Shown one piece after another: positions 1 to 7,964 of a stretch of DNA of 35,852 nt. Numbering within the stretch: the first letter of the stretch is position 1; every line of letters starts with the position of its first letter. Position numbers and translations under genes: made by a program. Origin of the DNA: an uncultured SAR86 cluster bacterium (GTDB lineage Bacteria > Pseudomonadota > Gammaproteobacteria > Magnimaribacterales > TMED112); the NCBI GenBank assembly GCA_902585315.1, contig CACIDC010000008.1, positions 1-35,852 on the forward strand, given 5' to 3'. The notes below the pieces were generated by a model. The model ran no database searches. It had not been told where the DNA came from and saw nothing but the letters and a program-made list of their open reading frames with translations.

Positions 1-261
1 TTATCAATAATGCTCGCGCCTGTTTTGTTATTTATGATCGTGAAATACCAACAATATTATGATCTAGTGAAAAAATATTTTCTGAGTCAAGTGGGCCTGA
101 GTCTTGTTCTTTCATTCTGTTTATTGCTTATTGGCTCAATGTTTGAACACGAATATTTATTAAGCAGAACTTTAATAGAGGAGAGTTTCGAGTTGATTGC
201 CTACGGGCTCTTCTTTAGGGCGGTCTTTATTATGTTCCAAGGTGAAATAAAAACTCATTAA
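1..261 (+). CDS. Membrane protein of unknown function, 5' end cut by window edge
   Basis: The frame is open from the first base (codons for L-S-I precede the first visible Met at 10), so the gene probably begins outside the window and only its C-terminal part is seen. The visible protein has about three hydrophobic stretches (roughly residues 1-10, 28-44 and 64-77 counted from Met10) and a charged loop with FEHEYLLSRTLIEESFE before the last one. I recognise no family motif. A real start at 10 cannot be excluded. It is followed 31 bases later by another membrane protein on the same strand. Confidence 0.55.
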   Translation, partial: LSIMLAPVLLFMIVKYQQYYDLVKKYFLSQVGLSLVLSFCLLLIGSMFEHEYLLSRTLIEESFELIAYGLFFRAVFIMFQGEIKTH

Positions 262-292
262 ATTTAATGTAAGATATTTGAATTAGAAAGTT

Positions 293-949
293 ATGGATAA
301 TGAATTAGGTTTATTTGCTACAGCAATACTTTGGATCTTTGTGATTTGGGTGGGCGGTTTGATGTTGCTTATAATTAGCAAAAGGCTTGCCAAGCACTGG
401 TTATTCATAAGCCACTCTGTTGGATTCTCTTTTCTTCTAACACCTTTGTTGTTTTTTGAATATAAAACAATACCTTTTCAAGTCGAATTAATTTGTGATA
501 AGACTTATGAAAAAACAACAACAACAGATCTTTCAACCTATGGTTTAAATGATAAAGGAAAAGTTGAAATTGATTTTAATGAACAAACAGACTCGTTTTC
601 AGCCTTCGTCGATAAAAATATTTTTGATAACTCTCTCCTAGGCAATGTACATTGGGCATATGGTTTCTATGCTGTTTGCATAAAAGAAGTTGAAGAGAAA
701 ATTAAAGAATCAGGTCAGACAGAATTTTTTAAAACAGGAAGGCTTCCTAGGTGGTGTCAAGAATACTCTGAATGTAGAGGGAGCCCTTTTAGCTATTTAA
801 AAGAAAAACCACCTTTAAATTTAGATGCAAATATTGAAGATACTTCTGCAGTAACTGTATCAAGCTACTCCTTTTTAATACTTTCTCTTATTTTTTATAT
901 TTCATTTATCGTTTTATGGCGAAAGTCCATGAAATCGATGTGGCCGTAA
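293..949 (+). CDS. Hypothetical membrane protein, 218 aa
   Basis: I do not recognise a family. Two hydrophobic segments lie near the N-terminus (about residues 8-28 and 37-55) and one near the C-terminus (about 190-210). Between them is a hydrophilic region of about 130 residues with five cysteines (ELICDK, YAVCIKE, RWCQEYSECRG and neighbours), which could be disulfide-bonded if it faces the periplasm. No strong ribosome binding site is visible; the ATG follows AGAAAGTT. It sits between two other uncharacterised membrane proteins on the same strand and may be co-transcribed with them. Confidence 0.6.
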   Translation: MDNELGLFATAILWIFVIWVGGLMLLIISKRLAKHWLFISHSVGFSFLLTPLLFFEYKTIPFQVELICDKTYEKTTTTDLSTYGLNDKGKVEIDFNEQTDSFSAFVDKNIFDNSLLGNVHWAYGFYAVCIKEVEEKIKESGQTEFFKTGRLPRWCQEYSECRGSPFSYLKEKPPLNLDANIEDTSAVTVSSYSFLILSLIFYISFIVLWRKSMKSMWP

Positions 950-965
950 AGCCCTTATTCTTGAA

Positions 966-1508
966 ATGAAACTTTTTCGAAATAATCTGCTCTTTAGACA
1001 GCTTATAATTTTGAGCCCCCTCGTTTATCTGGTTCATCACTTTGAAGAACACATTTTTTTTAACTTTAGAGATTGGCGGCTAACTTATTTTCTTGATAAC
1101 AACCCATACACTTCTGAAGAAATGCTGATAAGGCTTGCTGTTTTTATGCTGGCATTAATCTTTTTTCATCAAATTAAACAAAACCGAGCTAGCGCTCTTT
1201 TTGTTTTATATTTTGTGATGACGACTCAGGTTGTTAATGCCATTTTTCATGTTTTTTTTAGTTTTTACTATGCAGACTTTAGCCCTGGAGCAATAACAGG
1301 TGTTTTGCTTTATCTACCAGTAAATTATTTGATATATAGAGCTGCAATGAATGAGGGATATATTAAAAGCAATACAGAAATAGCAATTTTATTTATTTTG
1401 GGCTCTATAACCTTTGCTTTATTTGAAGCATTTGGTCCAGCAGTCACCTTAATCTCAATTTTTTTGTATCCTATTGCTTATTTTCTTTTAAAAACTAAAG
1501 AGGCTTAA
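966..1508 (+). CDS. HXXEE-family integral membrane protein
   Basis: The 180-residue protein is almost wholly hydrophobic, with about five membrane helices. It carries the features of the HXXEE family: HHFEE at residues 24-28 in the first helix, an NAIFH motif in the middle, and a later SPGAITGVLLYLP segment. The family's biochemical role is not established; the conserved His and Glu residues inside the membrane suggest metal binding or catalysis, which is inference. It begins 16 bases after the previous gene with no clear Shine-Dalgarno sequence. It ends 42 bases before the Cys-rich peptide. Confidence 0.75.
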   Translation: MKLFRNNLLFRQLIILSPLVYLVHHFEEHIFFNFRDWRLTYFLDNNPYTSEEMLIRLAVFMLALIFFHQIKQNRASALFVLYFVMTTQVVNAIFHVFFSFYYADFSPGAITGVLLYLPVNYLIYRAAMNEGYIKSNTEIAILFILGSITFALFEAFGPAVTLISIFLYPIAYFLLKTKEA

Positions 1509-1513
1509 TATTA

Positions 1514-1544
1514 TTGATAAATTTAATATTTTTTAGTTTAAAAT
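1514..1544 (+). promoter_or_regulatory. Candidate promoter for Cys-rich peptide
   Basis: TTGATA at 1514-1519 and TAAAAT at 1539-1544 are separated by 19 bases; an alternative -10, TTTAAA at 1537-1542, gives 17. Only six bases separate TAAAAT from the ATG at 1551, so transcription would begin at or next to the start codon. The region is very AT-rich, so chance matches are likely. A 19-base spacer is typical of MerR/CueR-type metal promoters, but no CueR-like dyad is visible in the spacer. Confidence 0.3.
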
Positions 1545-1550
1545 ATCGTT

Positions 1551-1598
1551 ATGTGTGATTGTTGCAAATGCTGTAATTGTTCTTGCTGCTCAAAGTAA
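1551..1598 (+). CDS. Cysteine-rich micro-peptide, 15 aa (8 Cys)
   Basis: The reading frame encodes MCDCCKCCNCSCCSK and stops at TAA (1596-1598). Eight of fifteen residues are cysteine, in CxCCxCC and CxCC spacings, which a random AT-rich intergenic region would hardly produce. I know no named family with this sequence. The pattern suggests binding of a soft metal such as Cu(I) or Zn, or a cysteine- or metal-sensing leader peptide. It lies 27 bases ahead of a PepSY-type protein and a Met/His-rich outer-membrane-like protein, which fits copper handling. No Shine-Dalgarno is visible; a -10-like TAAAAT ends six bases upstream, so it may be leaderless. A weak 5-bp stem (TAAGA/TCTTA, 1596-1611) spans its stop codon. 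Translation is not proven. Confidence 0.55.
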   Translation: MCDCCKCCNCSCCSK

Positions 1599-1625
1599 GA
1601 AATAACTCTTAATACAATTTATTAA

Positions 1626-2162
1626 ATGATGAGTCTTAGAAAACTTCATAAATATGTTAGTTTAGCTGTCTCATTACAGCTTTTGCTTTGGACTATTTCA
1701 GGAATTTACTTTTCATTTAATAAAATTGAAGATGTCAGGGGCGAACAATACTTCAAAACTGAGGAAGTAGAAGAAGTCACCACACCGATAAATATAAAAA
1801 AAGTTTCCAGAGAATTTGCCTTTAATATAATTGAAGAAGAAACCCTTTTAACACCGTTAAATATGGAAATTATTGAAGAAGCTAAGGCTGGCTCAGAGTA
1901 CAGAGGTCGAGACTTGCCACTTTATAAAGTCATAGCAGAAAATGAGGAAGGTGAAGAAATAAATATTTACCAAAACCCATACACAGGTGAAATTCTAGCT
2001 ATCAGATCACAGCAATGGCGAATTTGGGATCTTATGTGGGGTCTGCACATTATGGACTGGAATGAACGAGACAATATCGGAAATATTTTCTTAAAAATAT
2101 TTTCTTTCATTGCTCTGTTCACAGCTGCTACAGGTGTAATTTTATTTTTTAAGCGCAAATGA
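1626..2162 (+). CDS. PepSY-associated membrane protein, 178 aa
   Basis: The protein has the layout of short PepSY-type membrane proteins: an N-terminal helix (about residues 9-29, after MSLRKLHKY), a periplasmic region of about 120 residues, a WDLMWGLHIMDWNERDNIG segment, and a C-terminal helix (about 155-174) ending in FKRK. Related proteins often occur with metal and copper genes or with iron-reductase-like genes. A role in metal reduction or transport is inference. ATG at 1626 and ATG at 1629 are both possible starts. The stop overlaps the ATG of the next gene as ATGA, so the two are translationally coupled. Confidence 0.7.
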   Translation: MMSLRKLHKYVSLAVSLQLLLWTISGIYFSFNKIEDVRGEQYFKTEEVEEVTTPINIKKVSREFAFNIIEEETLLTPLNMEIIEEAKAGSEYRGRDLPLYKVIAENEEGEEINIYQNPYTGEILAIRSQQWRIWDLMWGLHIMDWNERDNIGNIFLKIFSFIALFTAATGVILFFKRK

Positions 2163-3244
2163 AAAATTTCTTAATCATTGTCCTATTAATTTCTTGGTCA
2201 GTTCTTTCTGATGATGAAACCATGCATAAAGACCATGAATCGATGCAAATGATGGATCATATGCATCATTCTGAACACCATTCTTCTACACCGGTTGGCA
2301 CAACTGGCAATATGCATCATATGGGCTGGATGGTTTCGGTTAAGCAAGGATTAATGAATATGAGTGGCAATATTTTAGATGGCGATAGTATCGCAAACGC
2401 AGATATCTTGCAGTTACCAAACCCCATGGGAAACATGCCAGCAAACTTATCTGTTATTCCAGAAGATATGGACATGCAGATGACCATGATTGATGTTATG
2501 TATGCCCCTACTAAAGATCTCACTTTAATGATGATGGGAACATATGTTTCTAAGGATATGACCCTTGGCACCTATGCAGCCATGATGGATAGAAATTTAC
2601 TTGGAACATTCAAAACATCATCAAGCGATTTGTCTGAGTTAACTTTCAGTGCATTGCGCACAATTAGTGATGCGGATAATTCCAAATGGCATGCGGAGGT
2701 GACCTTACAAAAATCTCTAGGCAATAACGATCAGACCGGTCTAGTTTTGACTCCAATGGGTACAGAAATGAACATGATTTTGCCGTATGCTATGCAGCCT
2801 AGTGATAAAGCAACTCGACTAATCTTGGGGTTGAATAACACCAGAAAATTGAATGATAAAGTGTCTTGGATCAATCAAGCAAGATTTAAGAAAGTCCTTG
2901 ATGAGAAGGAATGGGCGCTTGGAGATCAATTAGAGCTTAATTCTTGGGTTCAGTATCAATACAAACCTTCTTTGTCTGTGTCAACAAGATTAAAATTTGT
3001 GAGCCAAAAAGATATTTCAGGTTCTAATCCTATGATTATGGCACCCGTCCAAACTGCAAACCCTGAAAATTATGGGGGCGACGAATTGCACATTGGGTTT
3101 GGTGCTAATTATGATCTAAGTTCGTTCACCTCAAAACAGGATGTTTTTGGTGTTGAGGTTTTGTTTCCTATTATTCAAGACAAGAATGGCATACAAATGG
3201 AAACAAAACACCAAATAGTTCTTGGTTTTAACAGGAGCTTTTAA
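2159..3244 (+). CDS. Met/His-rich outer-membrane-like protein, copper-associated type
   Basis: A signal peptide (about residues 1-17) is followed by a strongly Met/His-rich mature N-terminus: residues 18-58 hold 8 Met and 9 His, in runs such as MMDHMHHSEHH. The whole protein has 31 Met in 361 residues. The rest has alternating beta-strand character and ends in Phe (GFNRSF), as outer-membrane beta-barrels do. Segments such as MTMIDVMYAPTKDLTLMMMG resemble the transporter-like family, related to the phenol-degradation MetA type, often encoded beside copper-resistance genes. Binding or export of copper at the outer membrane is inferred from composition and context. It overlaps the PepSY gene by four bases and precedes the DUF3604 gene by 30. 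Confidence 0.65.
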   Translation: MKNFLIIVLLISWSVLSDDETMHKDHESMQMMDHMHHSEHHSSTPVGTTGNMHHMGWMVSVKQGLMNMSGNILDGDSIANADILQLPNPMGNMPANLSVIPEDMDMQMTMIDVMYAPTKDLTLMMMGTYVSKDMTLGTYAAMMDRNLLGTFKTSSSDLSELTFSALRTISDADNSKWHAEVTLQKSLGNNDQTGLVLTPMGTEMNMILPYAMQPSDKATRLILGLNNTRKLNDKVSWINQARFKKVLDEKEWALGDQLELNSWVQYQYKPSLSVSTRLKFVSQKDISGSNPMIMAPVQTANPENYGGDELHIGFGANYDLSSFTSKQDVFGVEVLFPIIQDKNGIQMETKHQIVLGFNRSF

Positions 3245-3274
3245 ATAGAGTAAGATAAAGAAACTTAGGGGAGT

Positions 3275-5386
3275 ATGAAAGCTAGCAAAACTTTAATCAT
3301 TACAGGTGTTTTTGCTCTATTGGCTGTAGCAGCTATTTGCTTTTACGCCTTAATGCAGTTTGCTGAAGAAAAATACTCCATCGTTTTAAAAGACTCGTCT
3401 TTAGAGATTGTTGATTTTGCTATTGAAGACAAAGAAGAGACTACAAATGATGTGCCACCTAATCCACTAAAGAATCCATATTTTGGTGATTTACATGTGC
3501 ACACCAGATACTCATTCGACGCTTATGTTTTTGGAGTGAATGCTACTCCTTACGATGCTTATAGGTATGCTAAAGGTGAGATGATCAAACATCCACTTGG
3601 ATATGAAATGCAGCTCAAAGAACCCTTAGATTTTTATGCTGTCACAGATCATGGAATCTATATGGGGATGATTCAAGAATATGGAGACCCTAATTCTCCA
3701 CAAGCTGGTTATGAATGGGCTGTTCCATTTCAAAATATAAACAGAGAGGAAAACAGAACGCTCGAGTCAATGGGCGAAAGACTTAATCTATTCAGTTTAA
3801 TGGCAGGTGATGGTTATTTGGAAAGGCCTTATCCAGTTTGGCACCCAAAAATGTGGCAAGCAATCTTCACTAAAAATAGACAGTTAGCTTCAAAAGCTTT
3901 TGACTATGGCGTACATAAATCAGCTTGGGCGGACATTGCTAATGCTGCAGAAGAAAATAATGAGCCAGGCAAATTCACAACCTTTATAGGTTATGAGTTT
4001 ACTGCTGGTACAGAAGTCGAAGGAGGTAATTTACATCGAAACGTTATCTTTGAGTCGTCAAAAGCACCTATTAGGCCATGGTCAAGGGAAGATTCTTTAA
4101 ACCCAATGGATCTTTGGGCCTGGATGGATAAGTTGAGAGCTAAAGGTCTAGACTCGATAGCAATTCCACACAACAGTAATGGTTCAAACGGAGAAATGTT
4201 CGAAGTAGAAACTTACTACGGCACCCCAATTGATTTGACTTACTCAGAAACTCGTATGAGAAATGAGCCTATTGTTGAAATTACTCAAGTAAAAGGGACC
4301 TCAGATACACATCCTTTACTTTCTCCAGATGATGATTGGGCAGACTTTGAGATTATGGATGGTAGGGTTGGTGCTAGGCCGCCAACTTATAGTTACCCTG
4401 CTGGTGGTTATGTTAGAGACGCATACTTGAGAGGATTAATGTTGGATTGGAAAGGCCAAGGCAACCCATATAAATTTGGTTTAATTGGTTCTACCGATAC
4501 TCACTTAGGAGCTGGCTCATTTGATGAAAGTAATTTTTGGTCAAAGGTTGGTGTTGTAGATGGTTCACCTATGAGCAGAGGCAGCATCCCTTTGACTGAG
4601 GTACGTTTAGAGCAACTAAGAGAATATTCTGAACAATATAATCAGCCGGTTAGCGCAGTAGAGGTAGATGGAAATTCGTATGCTATTGGTTTCGATCAAT
4701 GGGGCTCATCTGGACTGGCAGCAGTTTGGGCAGAAGAGAATACAAGAGAATCAATTTTTTCAGCTTTAAGAAGAAAAGAAGCATTTGCAACTACCGGCCC
4801 AAGGGTTGCTGTTAGGTTTTTTGCAGGTTTTGATTTAACCTCAATTGACGTTAATGCCGAATCACTTGTAGAGGAAGCTTATAAAAAAGGTGTTCCCATG
4901 GGAGCAGACTTATTTGCAGACGGTGAAAAAGTTCCAGAATTTTTAGTTTGGGCTCAAAAAGATAAACATTCAGCTTCACTTCAAAGGATCCAAATTATAA
5001 AAGGCTCAATAACCAATAGTGGAGCAAGACCAAGTGAAAAGGTATTTGATGTTGTTTGCTCTGATGGGCTCGAGGTCGACCCATCGACTCATCGGTGTCC
5101 TGATAATGGAGCAAGAGTTAATATAGAAGATTGTTCCATAACCAGTAATGTAGGTGCAACAGAACTGAAAGCTACTTGGCGCGATCCAGATTTTAACCCG
5201 AAAGATAAAGCTTTTTATTATGTAAGGGTTTTAGAAAATCCTACGTGCAGATGGTCTACCTGGGACGCTTTAAAAGCAGGTATAAAACCTAGATCTGATT
5301 TACATGAGACCATACAAGAGCGTGCTTGGTCATCGCCAATCTGGTACATACCTGTACCTGAAGATATAGATATATTTGCTCTATGA
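3275..5386 (+). CDS. DUF3604 family protein (PHP-like putative metallohydrolase)
   Basis: The 703-residue protein has an N-terminal membrane or signal segment (about residues 7-28) and then GDLHVHTRYSFDA (71-83, with H74 and H76), AVTDHG (D125, H126), a central IPHNSNG and a GSTDTH segment. These His/Asp clusters recall PHP-type metal-dependent hydrolases, and the overall sequence matches the DUF3604 family, whose reaction is unknown to me. The protein probably acts in the periplasm. An AGGGGAG (3267-3273) sits just one base before the ATG, unusually close. The stop overlaps the next start as ATGA, linking it to a PPIase-like and a HupE-like protein. Confidence 0.8.
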   Translation: MKASKTLIITGVFALLAVAAICFYALMQFAEEKYSIVLKDSSLEIVDFAIEDKEETTNDVPPNPLKNPYFGDLHVHTRYSFDAYVFGVNATPYDAYRYAKGEMIKHPLGYEMQLKEPLDFYAVTDHGIYMGMIQEYGDPNSPQAGYEWAVPFQNINREENRTLESMGERLNLFSLMAGDGYLERPYPVWHPKMWQAIFTKNRQLASKAFDYGVHKSAWADIANAAEENNEPGKFTTFIGYEFTAGTEVEGGNLHRNVIFESSKAPIRPWSREDSLNPMDLWAWMDKLRAKGLDSIAIPHNSNGSNGEMFEVETYYGTPIDLTYSETRMRNEPIVEITQVKGTSDTHPLLSPDDDWADFEIMDGRVGARPPTYSYPAGGYVRDAYLRGLMLDWKGQGNPYKFGLIGSTDTHLGAGSFDESNFWSKVGVVDGSPMSRGSIPLTEVRLEQLREYSEQYNQPVSAVEVDGNSYAIGFDQWGSSGLAAVWAEENTRESIFSALRRKEAFATTGPRVAVRFFAGFDLTSIDVNAESLVEEAYKKGVPMGADLFADGEKVPEFLVWAQKDKHSASLQRIQIIKGSITNSGARPSEKVFDVVCSDGLEVDPSTHRCPDNGARVNIEDCSITSNVGATELKATWRDPDFNPKDKAFYYVRVLENPTCRWSTWDALKAGIKPRSDLHETIQERAWSSPIWYIPVPEDIDIFAL

Positions 5387-6195
5387 GCTTAAAACCTTAT
5401 GTAAGAATTATCTTATTCTTTTTACTAGGTTTTATTATTTATCTTGCAGATATAACCATGAACTACGATGAGGAATCGAAGGACATCTTTATCTCCGATC
5501 AAGAATTAGATGGTCTTTTTGCAGCATGGAACTCTCAAGTTGGCAGGCCTCCCAACGAGCAAGAAGCACTTAATATTGTTAATGAATTTATTGAGGAAGA
5601 AATTTTATATCGTGAAGCACTTAGATTGGGCTTAGATCAAAACGATAGAATTATTAAAAGGCGTCTTGCTCAAAAAATCTCTTTTTTAAAACAGGAAACC
5701 GATAGAGAAGAACCTAACTCTAAAAAGCTGATAGATTTTTTTAGTAATAATAGAGATAGGTATTATGTGCCTGCAACCTTCTCTTTCACCCACTATTATT
5801 TTTCAAAATCATCGGAGGCAAAAATTAAGGCTAAAGCAGGCTTATCTGAGATTGTTGAGCTTGGGGCACCATCAAGCTCAGAACCCTTTTTTCTTGGAAA
5901 AAACTTCAGTGAGTATAGTTTAGGTGAAATTGAACAAGCTTTTGGCCCTGAACTTTTGGTCGCTTTTGAAAATCCTAATTTAAATACATGGATTGGTCCT
6001 TTTTCCTCAAGCTATGGCGAACATTTGCTTTTCATTAATAATAAAAGTCTTGGTTATTCACCAGAATTTTTGGAAATAGAAGATTTGGTTAAACAAGACT
6101 ACTTCCTGGAAGAGCAAGACAGGAAACTTTCTGACTACCTTGATAGTGTTAAAGCTGAATACAGAGTGATAATTAATCCGACATATGAATTTTGA
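5383..6195 (+). CDS. Parvulin/SurA-like peptidyl-prolyl isomerase, membrane-anchored
   Basis: The 270-residue protein has one N-terminal hydrophobic segment (about residues 8-24). It then has a SurA-N-like helical region containing GRPPNEQEALNIVNEFIEEE, LYREALRLGLD and IIKRRLAQKISF, and a C-terminal half resembling a degenerate rotamase domain. It probably assists folding of exported proteins from a membrane-tethered position. The tight coupling (ATGA overlap with DUF3604, TGATG with the HupE-like gene) suggests a dedicated chaperone for one of its neighbours, which is inference. Catalytic parvulin residues cannot be confirmed by eye. Confidence 0.7.
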   Translation: MSLKPYVRIILFFLLGFIIYLADITMNYDEESKDIFISDQELDGLFAAWNSQVGRPPNEQEALNIVNEFIEEEILYREALRLGLDQNDRIIKRRLAQKISFLKQETDREEPNSKKLIDFFSNNRDRYYVPATFSFTHYYFSKSSEAKIKAKAGLSEIVELGAPSSSEPFFLGKNFSEYSLGEIEQAFGPELLVAFENPNLNTWIGPFSSSYGEHLLFINNKSLGYSPEFLEIEDLVKQDYFLEEQDRKLSDYLDSVKAEYRVIINPTYEF

Positions 6196-7148
6196 TGATT
6201 AAAGGGATTAAGGTTGTCTTGTTTTTGGTTTTTTTGCCATTTTTATTTTTTGCTCATGAATTTAATCCGGCTCATTTGGTAGTTAAAGAAGTTGATAAAA
6301 ATACCTATGAGACAAAATGGATGTATCCAGTAAAAAATATTGGCGCACGAGGCGAAGTTGTATTTCCTAATGAGTGTTTAAGAGAAAATACAAAAATAGA
6401 AAAAAATGGAAGGTATCTTGTAGAAAGTTTTTTTCTAACCTGTGCGACTACCCTAAAAGGCAAGACCGTCAACGTTAAAAGTTTAAGTGTGCTTACGGAT
6501 GCATTAATAACAGTGAATCATTTAGATGCCACAACTTTTGAAGGCTTAATGAGCGCTAAAAATCCATACATTGAGATACCCCTAGAAGAACAGATTTACC
6601 CAATAGGTTACTTTAAGTTAGGTATCGATCATCTGTTAGGTGGCAATGATCATATTATTTTTATTTTTGGGCTGCTTTTTTTAGTCAAAAATCTAATAGT
6701 AGCTATAAAAACAATTACCGCATTTACAGTAGCCCATAGTATTACTTTAGGCTTGTCTGTATTTGGGTTAATTTCACTGCCCCAAGCAACTGTTGAAGCA
6801 ATCATCGCACTTACGATTATCTATTTGGCTTATGAGATTAGTGATAAAAAAATTTATAAGCAAACGCCATGGCTCATAGCCTTTGGTTTTGGATTGTTGC
6901 ATGGTATGGGATTTGCAAATGTTTTGAGCGGTATAGGTATTGCCAACGAGCAAATGGCGATGTCCTTATTATTTTTTAACTTAGGTATTGAGGCTGGCCA
7001 ACTTTTATTGATTCCCTTGTTTGCACTTTTGTTGTGGGGCACGACCAAATTAAAATTTAATAAAGCTTTTACAGCTTTTTCTTATGTTGTTATTGGAAGC
7101 TTAGGGTCCTATTGGTTTATCGACAGGGTTGCAGCAATAATTCTCTAA
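6195..7148 (+). CDS. HupE/UreJ-type integral membrane protein
   Basis: A signal peptide ends at about residue 20, so the mature protein begins HEFNPAHL. A short extracytoplasmic domain of about 120 residues follows, then about six membrane helices. Conserved family motifs are visible: KLGIDHLLGGNDHIIF, FTVAHSITLGLS, IYLAYE, GLLHGMGFA and FNLGIEAGQL. The family is named after hydrogenase and urease accessory proteins and is suspected of metal (nickel) transport, but here there are no hydrogenase or urease genes, so the substrate is unknown. I chose ATG at 6195, which overlaps the previous stop as TGATG, over the in-frame TTG one codon upstream. Confidence 0.75.
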   Translation: MIKGIKVVLFLVFLPFLFFAHEFNPAHLVVKEVDKNTYETKWMYPVKNIGARGEVVFPNECLRENTKIEKNGRYLVESFFLTCATTLKGKTVNVKSLSVLTDALITVNHLDATTFEGLMSAKNPYIEIPLEEQIYPIGYFKLGIDHLLGGNDHIIFIFGLLFLVKNLIVAIKTITAFTVAHSITLGLSVFGLISLPQATVEAIIALTIIYLAYEISDKKIYKQTPWLIAFGFGLLHGMGFANVLSGIGIANEQMAMSLLFFNLGIEAGQLLLIPLFALLLWGTTKLKFNKAFTAFSYVVIGSLGSYWFIDRVAAIIL

Positions 7149-7235
7149 GCCCATAAGAATTAGATGACTCACAATTTTCGGTAGAATATACTGGATGTAA
7201 GATAGGCTTTAACCTGTTATAGATAATTTCAATTC

Positions 7236-7961
7236 ATGAATACTCCAGTAAACATAATCTGTATGAAGTGGGGCGATAAATATGACGCCTCCTACGTGAA
7301 TAAGCTTTACAACATGGTTTCAAGAAATTTATCTAAAGAGTTTAGATTTATTTGTCTAACAGATGATAATTCTGATTTTCTGCCAGCTATCGAATCATTT
7401 GATATACCAAAATTAAATTTGCCTGAGGGAATTCCAGAAAGGGGTTGGACTAAATTGGTTACGTTTTCCAAACACATTTCTGATATCAAGGGACAATGTC
7501 TGTTTTTGGACTTAGATGTAATTATTGTGAACGGTATCGATGAATTGTTTGACCTGCCAGGTGATTTTTTCATCATCAAGGACTTTGTAAGAAGAGATAT
7601 TACTGGAAATAGTTCGGTTTACAGATTTGAAATGGGAAAATTTCCGGATGTTCTAGAAAATTTCCAGAAAAATTTCGAAAAAATAAGATCTAAATTCAGA
7701 AATGAGCAAGAATATCTATCAGATTATATGCAAAAAAACCACTCTCTCAGTTATTGGCCTTTAGATTGGTGTCAAAGCTTCAAAAAGCACTGCATACAAA
7801 AAGGTTTGAAACAATTTTTTTTAGCTCCATCTTTGCCACCCGAAGCTAAAGTCATAATTTTTCATGGAAAACCTAACCCTCCTGAGGCCCTGATAGGAAA
7901 AAGTGGAAAATGGTACAGAAAAGTTTTGCCCACACTTTGGATAGCTGAACACTGGAAATAA
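7236..7961 (+). CDS. Glycosyltransferase-like protein, 241 aa
   Basis: The sequence opens with NIICMKWGDKYDASYVNKLY, followed by FRFICLTDD and a DxD motif in CLFLDLDVIIV (D92, D94). This layout fits GT-A-type nucleotide-sugar transferases that use a divalent metal. The acceptor and donor are unknown. No membrane segment is seen, so it is probably cytosolic. It follows an 87-base gap after the HupE-like gene and so may start a new transcript; no convincing promoter stands out. The cupin gene follows after three bases. Confidence 0.65.
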   Translation: MNTPVNIICMKWGDKYDASYVNKLYNMVSRNLSKEFRFICLTDDNSDFLPAIESFDIPKLNLPEGIPERGWTKLVTFSKHISDIKGQCLFLDLDVIIVNGIDELFDLPGDFFIIKDFVRRDITGNSSVYRFEMGKFPDVLENFQKNFEKIRSKFRNEQEYLSDYMQKNHSLSYWPLDWCQSFKKHCIQKGLKQFFLAPSLPPEAKVIIFHGKPNPPEALIGKSGKWYRKVLPTLWIAEHWK

Positions 7962-7964
7962 CTT

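Noticed and set aside
1514-1550. CueR/MerR-type operator in the 19-base promoter spacer ahead of the Cys-rich peptide
   Set aside because: The spacer length fits, but the sequence between the hexamers is nearly all A and T with no dyad like the known copper-box, so no regulator can be named.
6195-7148. Assigning the HupE-like protein to nickel delivery for hydrogenase or urease
   Set aside because: No hydrogenase or urease gene lies in the window, and the family name alone does not establish the substrate.
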